NCBI RefSeq assembly: GCF_937863835.1
Contig: NZ_CALMHT010000021.1
Span: 1-64,000 of the forward strand
DNA: 64,000 nt
From: an uncultured Prevotella sp.
Lineage (GTDB): Bacteria > Bacteroidota > Bacteroidia > Bacteroidales > Bacteroidaceae
Direction of reading: 5' to 3'
The notes under the pieces are model-generated. The model worked only from the letters and a program-made list of their open reading frames with translations. It was not told the origin of the DNA and did no database searches. Made by a program: the position numbers and the translations under genes. Position 1 is the first letter of the stretch. Each line of letters opens with the position of its first letter. This document shows, one piece after another, positions 17,496 through 24,959 of this stretch.

Positions 17496-17721
17496 ATTAA
17501 AGCGTTTTTATGCGGCTTTCGAGTTTATGGAAAAATGGAAAAACAGCGAGAAAGCTTGTATCACAATTTTTTGTATCACACACCTGTTTCTGTAACACAT
17601 GTTGTATCACAAAACCTTCCCGAGAGGTCTTTTTTGTTCCCATTAATTCCCGTTAGCCGCGGGGTTAAACATTGGTATTAATCCCTCTAAACCAACGAAT
17701 TGGAACGCAAGTGCATGTATA
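17496..17721. other. Gap between integrase and tRNA-Lys; probable attachment region
   Basis: No gene is supported here; the track's 88-residue plus-strand ORF is a shadow. It contains two near-repeats (GTATCACAATTTTTTGTATCACA and TGTATCACAAAAC, 17550-17611) that could be arm-type integrase sites, and a GC-richer patch (GTTAGCCGCGGGGTTAAAC). The attachment core could lie here or in the tRNA 3' end. Confidence 0.4.
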
Positions 17722-17757
17722 AGAACGAAAAAGAGGGACACCTTTCGGTATCCCTCT
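17722..17757 (-). terminator. Rho-independent terminator of tRNA-Lys
   Basis: On the minus strand AGAGGGATACC-GAAA-GGTGTCCCTCT forms a strong stem with a tetraloop and is followed by TTTTTCG. It begins 15 bases after the 3' end of the tRNA. Confidence 0.85.
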
Positions 17758-17771
17758 AAATCCGTGATTTG

Positions 17772-17844
17772 TGATCCGCTTGGGGTTCGAACCCAAGACC
17801 CCAACATTAAAAGTGTTGTGCTCTACCAACTGAGCTAGCGGATC
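17772..17844 (-). tRNA. tRNA-Lys (anticodon TTT)
   Basis: A complete 73-base cloverleaf on the minus strand: acceptor GATCCGC/GCGGATC, D-arm GCTC..GAGC, anticodon stem CAACA/TGTTG with loop CTTTTAA (anticodon TTT), T-arm with GGTTCGAACC, discriminator A. CCA is not encoded. It is a likely target of the neighbouring integrase. Confidence 0.95.
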
Positions 17845-17873
17845 ATGCCGCGCTTTTTTTTGTTAAGCGAGTG

Positions 17874-17905
17874 CAAAGGTACGGCGTTTTTTTTAAACCA
17901 CCAAA
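17874..17905 (-). promoter_or_regulatory. Promoter of tRNA-Lys
   Basis: On the minus strand TTTG (17902-17905), a 20-base spacer and TACCTTTG (17874-17881) match the Bacteroidetes consensus exactly. It abuts the stop codon of the upstream perM-like gene. Confidence 0.8.
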
Positions 17906-19006
17906 TTATTCACTGCTTTTTTCGGGAATTTCATCATTTTCTTGTTCCTTGGTTACATATCTTTGATAGTAAGCAATGATTATAGTCGTTAACGGGAGGG
18001 CGATGATAAGACCGATAAATCCAAGCAGCGTACCCCATACCGATAAGGACAGAAGTAGTATGGCCGGGTTCAGTCCCATGGCCTTACCCATAATCTTAGG
18101 TGTAAGAACCATATCTGCTATAATCTGTACAACGGCAAAGACAGCCAAGGCGGATAACAGGATAATCCAGAAATTCTGTCCGGTGTCGGCAGATTTAAGC
18201 AGAGCAAGAAATACAGTGGGTATCAATGCAAATGTATGAAGATAGGGTATCAGGTCCATAATACCAATCAATATGCCCAAGCCGATGGCCATGGGGAAGT
18301 CGATAATGGTAAAACCGATGCAGAATAAGATGCCGACACAAAGTGCGACAAGACTTTGACCACGTATATAACTGTTCAATTCTCTCTCTACATCTCCAGT
18401 CAGTGTTTTCCAGAATGGTCTGTTCTTCTTAGGAAATATCTTGATGAAATTGGAAGACAGCGTCTCGTAATCCATCAGAATGAAGAACATATATAACAAG
18501 GTGATGAGGGACGCTACAATACTGATGATGACATTGGCGGTTTGTCCTAATACTGAGAACAGACCGGGCATGGCGTTCTTAATAGCCTCAGTCACCTCTT
18601 TGTTCTTGAAAAACTTTTCGATACCCGAATTGTTGTTTCTCAACCATTCTTGTATGGTGGCAGGAAAATTCCTGATGTGGGTGGTCTGATGAAGATATCT
18701 TGTAGCCAAATCTCCCAACTTCTCGAATTGCTCAATCATAGGTGGAATGATGAGGTACAGTATTCCCCCCAGGACGGCAATGACAAATACGAGTGTTACG
18801 ATGATAGATACGACTCTACCGGGGAAGTGCAATTTGTATTGTACGAAACAGACTATTGGATATACCAGATATGCCAACAGCCATGCAACAAAGAATGGAA
18901 GAAGTACCTCGCTGAGATAATTGGTAATGTAAAGGATGGCCATGACAAGAAGGGCTGTCAGTGACCAACGTATAAATTTGTCGAAAGTGATTTTCTGGTC
19001 TAACAT
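17906..19006 (-). CDS. AI-2E family transporter (PerM-like)
   Basis: A 366-residue inner-membrane protein with about eight membrane helices, beginning LTALLVMAILYITNYLSEVL and including PFFVAWLLAYLVYP at the second segment and GILIGIMDLIPYLHTFALIP near the centre, the typical positions of the AI-2E/PerM superfamily (UPF0118). Members export various small molecules or act as Na+/H+ antiporters; the substrate cannot be read from sequence. The C-terminal tail is charged (KEQENDEIPEKSSE). A TATTTTTG -7 box (19056-19063, minus) precedes the gene, which is divergent from rsmI. Confidence 0.85.
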   Translation of the reverse strand: MLDQKITFDKFIRWSLTALLVMAILYITNYLSEVLLPFFVAWLLAYLVYPIVCFVQYKLHFPGRVVSIIVTLVFVIAVLGGILYLIIPPMIEQFEKLGDLATRYLHQTTHIRNFPATIQEWLRNNNSGIEKFFKNKEVTEAIKNAMPGLFSVLGQTANVIISIVASLITLLYMFFILMDYETLSSNFIKIFPKKNRPFWKTLTGDVERELNSYIRGQSLVALCVGILFCIGFTIIDFPMAIGLGILIGIMDLIPYLHTFALIPTVFLALLKSADTGQNFWIILLSALAVFAVVQIIADMVLTPKIMGKAMGLNPAILLLSLSVWGTLLGFIGLIIALPLTTIIIAYYQRYVTKEQENDEIPEKSSE

Positions 19007-19102
19007 ATTTTCTGTTTATAGTATGAATACTCTTTTCTTAAACCCATATTAGGTGCAAAAATACAAAGACGTTTTAAAAATTGCAAAGAAATGGCCGCTT
19101 TT

Positions 19103-19133
19103 TTTGAATAAATCAAATAATTATATATATTTG
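19103..19133 (+). promoter_or_regulatory. Promoter of rsmI
   Basis: TTTG (19103-19106), 19 bases, TATATTTG (19126-19133). Transcription should begin near 19140, so the rsmI message starts at or a base or two before its ATG at 19142, practically leaderless. Confidence 0.7.
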
Positions 19134-19141
19134 TACTCATT

Positions 19142-19846
19142 ATGGGAATACTATATATAGTTCCTACACCGGTAGGGAATATGGAAGACATCACTCTGAG
19201 GGCTATTCGTATCTTGAAAGAGGCAGATTTGATATTGGCAGAGGATACAAGAACATCGGGTATCCTGTTGAAACATTTCGAGATCAAGAACAATCTGATG
19301 TCTCATCATAAATTCAATGAACATGGTACTTCTGCCGGAATAGTTGAAAGATTGCAGGCGGGACAGACTGTGGCGCTTATCAGTGATGCCGGAACTCCTG
19401 GCATTAGTGATCCCGGTTTCTTTCTGGTGCGCGAGGCTGTCAAGTCGGGTATAACGGTACAATGTCTGCCGGGTGCTACGGCGTTTGTTCCAGCCTTGGT
19501 GGCTTCAGGACTGCCGGATGACAGGTTCTGTTTCGAAGGTTTCTTACCGCCCAAGAAAGGAAGGGCTACCAGACTGGAAGGTCTGAAGGATGAAGTCCGC
19601 ACGATGATCTTTTACGAGTCACCCTACAGACTGGTAAAGACATTGCAGCAATTTTCAGACGTATTCGGCGCGGAAAGACAGGTCAGTGTCTGCCGCGAAA
19701 TATCTAAGATACATGAAGAAAGTGTAAGAGGTGAACTGCAAGAGGTCATTCAGCATTTTACGGATGTGGAACCACGTGGGGAAATTGTCATTGTCCTCGC
19801 CGGGAAAAATACAAAGGAACATAAAAACAAAGAAGAAAATATATGA
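19142..19846 (+). CDS. rsmI: 16S rRNA (cytidine(1402)-2'-O)-methyltransferase
   Basis: A 234-residue SAM-dependent methyltransferase that modifies the ribose of C1402 in the decoding centre of 16S rRNA. It shows the tetrapyrrole-methylase fold signatures of RsmI: YIVPTPVGNMEDITLRA at the N-terminus, ILAEDTRTS, ISDAGTPGISDPG and LPGATAFVPALVASGL. Length is slightly short of E. coli RsmI, as common in Bacteroidetes. It overlaps the next gene by ATGA, so the two are cotranscribed. Confidence 0.95.
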   Translation: MGILYIVPTPVGNMEDITLRAIRILKEADLILAEDTRTSGILLKHFEIKNNLMSHHKFNEHGTSAGIVERLQAGQTVALISDAGTPGISDPGFFLVREAVKSGITVQCLPGATAFVPALVASGLPDDRFCFEGFLPPKKGRATRLEGLKDEVRTMIFYESPYRLVKTLQQFSDVFGAERQVSVCREISKIHEESVRGELQEVIQHFTDVEPRGEIVIVLAGKNTKEHKNKEENI

Positions 19847-20694
19847 AAAAAGGATTATTGTATATCGCTGTATTATCGTTGGTATTTGTGGGATGTAACA
19901 ATAACAAACCGCAGACAAATATAGTGACGGCTCAACAGACTGACTCGTTGCAGAAGATATTGGCACAAAAAGATAATGAGATAAATGATATGATGGGGAC
20001 CCTGAATGATATCAATGAAGGTTTCCGTGAAATAAATGAGGCTGAAAACAGAGTAGCCCTTGCTAAACAGGGTGAGGGCACGGATATGACTCAAAGGATA
20101 AAGGAGAATATCATGTTCATCCAGACTACGATGAAGCAGAACAGAGAACTGATCAGCAAACTGAAAGAGCAGTTGAGGGAAAGTTCTTTTAATAGTGTTC
20201 AACTGAAACGTACGATTATCAATCTTACAAAACAGTTGGATGCAAAAGACCAGCAGTTGCAGCAGTTGCGCGCCGAACTGGACGCAAAGGATATACATAT
20301 TTCCGAACTGGATGAAACGATTGCGAATCTGAACACGAATGTATCAAGTCTGACCGATGAGAGTAATCAGAAAACGCAGACTATCAATAACCAGGACAAA
20401 CAATTGAATTCGGCTTGGTTTGTGTTCGGAACGAAGAAGGAACTGAAAGAGCAACATATCATTGAGGATGGAAAAGTGTTGCAGGCTTCATTCAATAAGA
20501 ATTACTTTACCAAGATTGATATCCGTGTGGACAAAGATATCAAGTTGTATTCGAAATATGCCAAACTGCTTACTACACATCCGGCAGGCTCATATAGTAT
20601 ACAACGGGATGCCAGTGACCAGTTTATCCTGCATATCTCTAACCCACAGTCTTTCTGGAGTACCAGCAAGTATTTGGTGATATTGGTGAAATAG
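19843..20694 (+). CDS. Coiled-coil lipoprotein of unknown function
   Basis: A 283-residue protein with lipoprotein signal (SLVFVGCNNN) and a long predicted coiled coil (about residues 27-185: repeated LQKILAQKDNEI-like and LDAKDQQLQQLRAELDAKD heptads), ending in a compact domain that includes FVFGTKKELKEQHI and a beta-rich tail. Such proteins occur in Bacteroidales next to rsmI but I know of no assigned function. The ATGA overlap with rsmI indicates translational coupling. Cell-envelope anchoring is supported by the lipobox; the rest is inference. Confidence 0.8.
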   Translation: MKKGLLYIAVLSLVFVGCNNNKPQTNIVTAQQTDSLQKILAQKDNEINDMMGTLNDINEGFREINEAENRVALAKQGEGTDMTQRIKENIMFIQTTMKQNRELISKLKEQLRESSFNSVQLKRTIINLTKQLDAKDQQLQQLRAELDAKDIHISELDETIANLNTNVSSLTDESNQKTQTINNQDKQLNSAWFVFGTKKELKEQHIIEDGKVLQASFNKNYFTKIDIRVDKDIKLYSKYAKLLTTHPAGSYSIQRDASDQFILHISNPQSFWSTSKYLVILVK

Positions 20695-20704
20695 ATAATA
20701 TAAT

Positions 20705-20733
20705 AAAAGGTGATTGAATGACAATCACCTTTT
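20705..20733. terminator. Bidirectional terminator
   Basis: AAAAGGTGATTG-AATGA-CAATCACCTTTT forms a perfect 12-bp stem followed by T-rich sequence on the plus strand and A/T-rich sequence on the minus strand. It ends both the lipoprotein gene and tadA, whose stop codon lies within the stem. Confidence 0.85.
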
Positions 20734-21174
20734 ATTTTTGAAGAAATCCTGTATAATCTGGCGGCATTCATCTTCCAATATCCCGGATTGAACTATGGCT
20801 TTGGGATGAAAAGAGCCCGGTGCCAGTTTGCGATAACCGCGCTTTTCGTCGCCTGCTCCGTAAACAATACGTGATATCTGTGCCCAACCTATGGCACCGG
20901 CACACATGCTGCACGGTTCCACTGTGACATAAAGGGTACAACCGTCCAGATATTTACCGCCCAATAAATTGGCTGCGGACGTGATGGCCTGCATCTCTGC
21001 GTGGGCGGTGACATCACATAATGTCTCAGTCATGTTATGGGCACGCGAGATAATCTTGTCTTTGCATACGATGACCGCGCCTATCGGTATCTCACCTTCA
21101 TCTAAGGCTTTATGCGCTTCGTCCAAAGCGAATTGCATATACCTTTCATCTTTCTTTATTTGTTCTTCTTCCAT
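20725..21174 (-). CDS. tadA: tRNA adenosine(34) deaminase
   Basis: Converts A34 to inosine in tRNA-Arg(ACG). The zinc-dependent deaminase motifs are HAEMQAI and PCSMCAGAI, with the TadA-type C-terminal helix. I take the start at 21174 (MEEEQIKKDERYM), which gives a usual length of about 149 residues; the track's 21255 start adds 27 residues upstream of the putative promoter (TAAATTTG, 21193-21200 minus) and is unlikely. Divergent from yraN. Confidence 0.9.
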   Translation of the reverse strand: MEEEQIKKDERYMQFALDEAHKALDEGEIPIGAVIVCKDKIISRAHNMTETLCDVTAHAEMQAITSAANLLGGKYLDGCTLYVTVEPCSMCAGAIGWAQISRIVYGAGDEKRGYRKLAPGSFHPKAIVQSGILEDECRQIIQDFFKNKR

Positions 21175-21221
21175 ATATTGTTCTTTTTCGTGCAAATTTA
21201 CAATAATTTCCCGACTTGTGT

Positions 21222-21252
21222 TTTGTCGGGTAGGATAAAAATCGTAATTTTG
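21222..21252 (+). promoter_or_regulatory. Promoter of yraN-birA
   Basis: TTTG (21222-21225), 19 bases, TAATTTTG (21245-21252). The -33 element lies in the loop region of an inverted repeat CCCGAC (21210-21215) / GTCGGG (21225-21230), which could allow regulation. Confidence 0.65.
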
Positions 21253-21271
21253 CAATTAAAATAATAGAATA

Positions 21272-21640
21272 ATGGCGGCGCATAATGAATTAGGACGTTG
21301 GGGCGAGATAAAGGCGGCTGAATATCTGCAACAGAAAGGTTATGTTATCCTGCATCGTGACTGGAAATATAAACGGCGTGATCTTGATATAGTGGCCTTC
21401 AAAGATGATACGTGCGTTATCGTGGAAGTGAAAACTCGTGCTGATGCTTATATCATGGCACCCGAAATGGCTGTTGACCGCCAGAAAGTAAGAAGTATCA
21501 TGGTCGCAGCCAATGCTTACATTAAATTATACCGTATTGATAAGGATATCCGTTTCGATATCATATCTATTGTCGGTTCGAACGAAAACGACATCAGTAT
21601 TAATCATATAGAGGATGCTTTCCTGCCTATACCATATTGA
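21272..21640 (+). CDS. YraN family protein (UPF0102)
   Basis: A 122-residue member of the UPF0102/YraN family with a Holliday-junction-resolvase-like nuclease fold: NELGRWGEIKAAEYL at the N-terminus and the catalytic-type DLDIVA, VEVKTR motif pair. The cellular role is not established. It precedes birA by four bases, forming a two-gene operon typical of Bacteroidales. Confidence 0.9.
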   Translation: MAAHNELGRWGEIKAAEYLQQKGYVILHRDWKYKRRDLDIVAFKDDTCVIVEVKTRADAYIMAPEMAVDRQKVRSIMVAANAYIKLYRIDKDIRFDIISIVGSNENDISINHIEDAFLPIPY

Positions 21641-21644
21641 CAAA

Positions 21645-22388
21645 ATGAAGACGGAACTTATATATCTGGAACAAACGGATTCGACAAACCGCTATCTACG
21701 CGAGAACCATTTATCCTCTCTTATAGATGAAGATAAGATGGTGGTGGTATGGACTGGATATCAAACGGCCGGTAAGGGACAAGGTAGTAATGTATGGGAG
21801 TCGGAAAGGGATGAAAATCTTCTGTTCAGTGTTTTGGTGCATCCTGTTTCCGTACCTGTCAATAAACAGTTCGTGCTGTCTATGGCGATAGCTTTAGCTG
21901 TCAAGAAGACGTTGGATACGTATACGGATGATATAACTGTCAAATGGCCCAATGATGTATACTGGCGTGACAATAAAATCAGCGGAACACTGATAGAAAC
22001 TACAATTACGAGCCATGGTATCCGAGATTGTGTATTCGGTACGGGCATAGATATCAATCAGAAGGAATTTCATTGTACGGCGACCAATCCGATATCGTTG
22101 TATGGAATATTGGGTAAAGAGACCGACCCTAAGTGTGTTCTGGATGATGTCGTTGAGAAATTAAAAGAATATATGACGCTGATCAAAAAGGGTGATTACA
22201 GGGATATACGTGACGAGTACATGTCGTCTTTATATAGAAGTCAAGGTCTGTTTCCATATAGTGACAGTGAGGGACTGTTCCGTGCTTCGATAGAAGGTGT
22301 GGAGGATGACGGTCATCTATTGCTTCGGGATACGGATCACAAAATACGTCGATATGCTTTCAAAGAAGTGAAATATATCATAGAGTAA
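21645..22388 (+). CDS. birA: Biotin--[acetyl-CoA-carboxylase] ligase
   Basis: Attaches biotin to the carrier domain of biotin-dependent carboxylases. It has TDSTNRYL, TAGKGQGSNVWES (GRGRxGxxW-type biotin loop, here GKGQGSNVW), KWPNDVYWRDNKISGTLIE and GTGIDIN. No N-terminal winged helix is present, so it is the non-regulatory (class I) form. The ATG at 21645 (MKTELIYLEQ) is preferred over the track's 21615, which would overlap yraN by 26 bases. Confidence 0.95.
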   Translation: MKTELIYLEQTDSTNRYLRENHLSSLIDEDKMVVVWTGYQTAGKGQGSNVWESERDENLLFSVLVHPVSVPVNKQFVLSMAIALAVKKTLDTYTDDITVKWPNDVYWRDNKISGTLIETTITSHGIRDCVFGTGIDINQKEFHCTATNPISLYGILGKETDPKCVLDDVVEKLKEYMTLIKKGDYRDIRDEYMSSLYRSQGLFPYSDSEGLFRASIEGVEDDGHLLLRDTDHKIRRYAFKEVKYIIE

Positions 22389-22409
22389 ATAATTAAATCA
22401 TTACACAAT

Positions 22410-23120
22410 ATGGCAAAGTACAAGAGAATTCTATTAAAGTTGAGTGGCGAAAGTTTAATGGGTAAACAAAGTTTTGGTATAGACCCTGAACGCCTGGGAG
22501 AGTATGCAAGTCAGATAAAAGAAATATCTGATATGGGAGTGCAGATAGGAATTGTAATCGGCGGTGGAAACATCTTCCGCGGACTGAGTGGCACGGGAAA
22601 AGGATTTGACCGTGTAAAGGGTGACCAGATGGGTATGTGCGCTACGGTGATCAACTCATTGGCACTGAGCAGTGCCTTAGGTTCACTGGGCGTAAAAACG
22701 AAGGTGATGACAGCCATCCGTATGGAACCTATCGGCGAATTCTATAACAAGTGGAATGCCATAGAGGCGATGGAGAAAGGTATAATATGTATATTCAGTG
22801 CCGGGACAGGAAATCCTTATTTCACGACAGACACAGGTTCTTCTCTTCGTGGCATAGAAATAGAGGCAGATGTCATGTTGAAGGGGACACGCGTAGACGG
22901 CGTCTATACAGCTGATCCGGAAAAGGACCCGACAGCCACCAAATTTAAAGATATCACTTATGATGAGATATACACAAAGGGACTGAAAGTAATGGATCTT
23001 ACGGCAACGACCATGTGTAAGGAAAATAATCTGCCTATCTATGTCTTCAATATGGATGTAGTAGGCAACCTGAAAAAGGTTATGAACGGTGAAGAGATAG
23101 GAACACTAGTTCACAATTAA
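22410..23120 (+). CDS. pyrH: UMP kinase
   Basis: Phosphorylates UMP to UDP in pyrimidine synthesis. A 236-residue bacterial-type (amino-acid-kinase fold) enzyme with KRILLKLSGESLMG, IVIGGGNIFRG, DQMGMCATVINSLAL and FSAGTGNPYFTTDT. The next gene is convergent and their stop codons overlap by four bases; a terminator hairpin lies within the 3' end of that opposite gene. Confidence 0.97.
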   Translation: MAKYKRILLKLSGESLMGKQSFGIDPERLGEYASQIKEISDMGVQIGIVIGGGNIFRGLSGTGKGFDRVKGDQMGMCATVINSLALSSALGSLGVKTKVMTAIRMEPIGEFYNKWNAIEAMEKGIICIFSAGTGNPYFTTDTGSSLRGIEIEADVMLKGTRVDGVYTADPEKDPTATKFKDITYDEIYTKGLKVMDLTATTMCKENNLPIYVFNMDVVGNLKKVMNGEEIGTLVHN

Positions 23121-23419
23121 GATTCTTCTTCGAATTTAACATATTCTCCCTCTTTCGGGGAGAATATTTTTCTTTTAGACACATCGGGATTTCTTGTGTC
23201 TATGATAACATCATCGTTACCTGATGTCTGTTTTTCTTTTCCTCCTGTATAATCCCTGCTGTCGAATCCGCCAGGATTCCCGTTATTCATGTTCTTTGCA
23301 AACTCCTCCGCCGTTTTCTTTGTCTTATGTATAATCTTATATACATTAAATACAAATTTTCCAATCACGAAAGCGATGATAGAAAAAAAGACGAGAATGA
23401 AAACAAGGAATCCATACAT
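23117..23419 (-). CDS. DUF4834 family membrane protein
   Basis: A 100-residue protein with one N-terminal membrane helix (FLVFILVFFSIIAFVIGKFV) and a charged soluble tail that ends in phosphosite-like IDTRNPDVSKRKIFSPKEGE. It resembles the DUF4834 group that sits next to pssA and psd in Bacteroidales. Only three bases separate it from pssA, so it is transcribed with the phospholipid genes. Function unknown; a role with the phosphatidylserine enzymes is suggested only by conserved position. Confidence 0.75.
   Translation of the reverse strand: MYGFLVFILVFFSIIAFVIGKFVFNVYKIIHKTKKTAEEFAKNMNNGNPGGFDSRDYTGGKEKQTSGNDDVIIDTRNPDVSKRKIFSPKEGEYVKFEEES
23144..23178 (+). terminator. Terminator of pyrH inside the convergent gene
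   Basis: TTCTCCC-TCTTTCG-GGGAGAA followed by TATTTTTCTTTT on the plus strand. The stem lies within the coding sequence of the DUF4834 gene on the other strand, so one stretch serves as both terminator and codons. Confidence 0.7.
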
Positions 23420-23422
23420 TAT

Positions 23423-24130
23423 CTATTTGTTTCTTTTGTTTGAAATAACCGACAGAATTACATACCAGGCTATGATAATAGCAAAGCCACCAAGCCGAAA
23501 TACGAGAAGTAAAGGAATGCAGGAAAGAATAAAGACATATTTTATTTCATTACCCTTCCAGTTCCAATGTTTAAACTTTAGGGCAAACATTGGAATCTCC
23601 GCAATAAGAAGATAACAGCACAAGATGATTAATCCTAATACAAGAGGTAATACGACCGTACCGTGGTCTTCTAATGACGTGCCAGTAATCAGTGATGCCC
23701 AAAACAAGGCATTGGCAGGTGTCGGTAAGCCGATAAACGAAGTTGTCTGCCGCTCATCCAAATTGAACTTAGCTAACCTCAGCGCCGAAAATGCTGCTAT
23801 GACAAAAGCGAAATAGGGTAATACGGGTCTTGCAAATTCGAGAGATGACGGATATTCGATTGTATAAAGCAAACAAAAAACCATAGATGCCGGCGCGACA
23901 CCGAATGTGACATCATCGGCAAGAGAGTCGAGCTCCTTTCCGATAGGTGAAGAAACACCCAGAAGTCTTGCGCTCATCCCGTCAAAGAAATCGAATACTG
24001 CACCTATCACAATAAAAAGGAATGCTTTGTCGGATGCTCCTGCCAATGCAAACGATGTGGCAATACAACCGGAAATCAAGTTGCAGCAAGTAAGTGTATT
24101 GGGTATGATTTTTGTTATGCAGTTAGCCAT
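23423..24130 (-). CDS. pssA: CDP-diacylglycerol--serine O-phosphatidyltransferase
   Basis: Makes phosphatidylserine from CDP-diacylglycerol and serine. The CDP-alcohol phosphotransferase motif is visible as the spaced Asp/Gly series FDFFDGMSARLLGVSSPIGKELDSLADDVTFG (D-G-x2-A-R-x8-G-x3-D-x3-D). About seven membrane helices follow. The gene abuts psd by one base; the two steps together yield phosphatidylethanolamine. Confidence 0.95.
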   Translation of the reverse strand: MANCITKIIPNTLTCCNLISGCIATSFALAGASDKAFLFIVIGAVFDFFDGMSARLLGVSSPIGKELDSLADDVTFGVAPASMVFCLLYTIEYPSSLEFARPVLPYFAFVIAAFSALRLAKFNLDERQTTSFIGLPTPANALFWASLITGTSLEDHGTVVLPLVLGLIILCCYLLIAEIPMFALKFKHWNWKGNEIKYVFILSCIPLLLVFRLGGFAIIIAWYVILSVISNKRNK

Positions 24131-24131
24131 T

Positions 24132-24821
24132 TTATTTCAGTTTAGCAATGACGGTAAGGTCACCGGTAGTGCTTTGTCCCATTTTTACGCAAACCTCAGT
24201 ACCTATAGGCAAAAATACATCAACTCGGGAACCTAGTTTGATAAAACCGAGGTGCTCGTCGATATAGCATTCTTCTTCCTCTTTTGCGTATGTGATGATT
24301 CTTCTGGCTACAGCTCCGGCAATCTGACGGCATAATATTTCCGTACCGTCTTCTGTCTCTATCATAATGTCTGCGCGCTCATTTTCTTCACTGGCTTTAG
24401 GCAGAAACGCTTTATGGTAATTGCCGTTCTGATGATGGACAAACTTCACTTTCCCGTCTACAGGGAACCAGTTGGCATGAACGTTGAACAAACTCATAAA
24501 GATTGAAATCATCAAACGCTTATCATGGAAATATTCGTTTTCCTCCACTTCTTCGATAACGACAATCTTACCGTCGGCAGGTGCAACTACAACTTTATTG
24601 GTCTCACCATTAAAGTAACGTATCGGGCATCTGTAGAAATTTGTAACTATACAATAGATGACAGTACAAATAACAGTAAAGCACCAAAAAGGTATCGTGG
24701 TTTCAAAAGAGCGCCATAAAATGACGGCGACGGCAATGATAAAAAATAATCCATAGATTAGCGTATCAGTTCCTTCGCGGTGTATTCGTATCTTCTTAAG
24801 TTTTTTAATTCGTTCTCCCAT
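24132..24821 (-). CDS. psd: Phosphatidylserine decarboxylase proenzyme
   Basis: Decarboxylates phosphatidylserine to phosphatidylethanolamine. At 229 residues it is the short archaeal/Bacteroidetes-type. The N-terminus has two membrane segments ([20 protein letters not shown] and the next); the pyruvoyl-forming self-cleavage site is LGSR at about residue 190 ([12 protein letters not shown]), where Ser becomes pyruvate. [16 protein letters not shown] is the conserved central motif. First gene of psd-pssA-DUF4834, with a consensus promoter. Confidence 0.93.
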   Translation of the reverse strand: MGERIKKLKKIRIHREGTDTLIYGLFFIIAVAVILWRSFETTIPFWCFTVICTVIYCIVTNFYRCPIRYFNGETNKVVVAPADGKIVVIEEVEENEYFHDKRLMISIFMSLFNVHANWFPVDGKVKFVHHQNGNYHKAFLPKASEENERADIMIETEDGTEILCRQIAGAVARRIITYAKEEEECYIDEHLGFIKLGSRVDVFLPIGTEVCVKMGQSTTGDLTVIAKLK

Positions 24822-24849
24822 TGTATTTTTCGAAGCTTCGTTCAGTTTG

Positions 24850-24881
24850 CAAAGGTAATCCTTTTTTATGTATAATACAAA
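24850..24881 (-). promoter_or_regulatory. Promoter of psd-pssA-DUF4834
   Basis: Minus strand TTTG (24878-24881), 20 bases, TACCTTTG (24850-24857). It is back to back with the dnaE promoter, whose -33 box starts 17 bases away. Confidence 0.8.
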
Positions 24882-24897
24882 TTTTTCGACTTTTTCT

Positions 24898-24928
24898 TTT
24901 GTTATCTCAGCTATAAAGAGTATCTTTA
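24898..24928 (+). promoter_or_regulatory. Promoter of dnaE
   Basis: TTTG (24898-24901), 19 bases, TATCTTTA (24921-24928); the last base deviates from the TAnnTTTG consensus. Start near 24935 would exclude the track's TTG start at 24933 and support the ATG at 24960. Confidence 0.6.
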
Positions 24929-24959
24929 CAACTTGAAAATATCACAATCTATATACAAC

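Noticed and set aside
17496-17771. A second copy of the tRNA-Lys 3' end as a left attachment site
   Set aside because: I looked for GGTTCGAACC-type sequence through 1-17.7 kb by eye and found none, so no att pair is claimed.
23117-23120. Frameshift or truncation of pyrH/DUF4834
   Set aside because: The four-base overlap is a simple tail-to-tail overlap of two complete genes.
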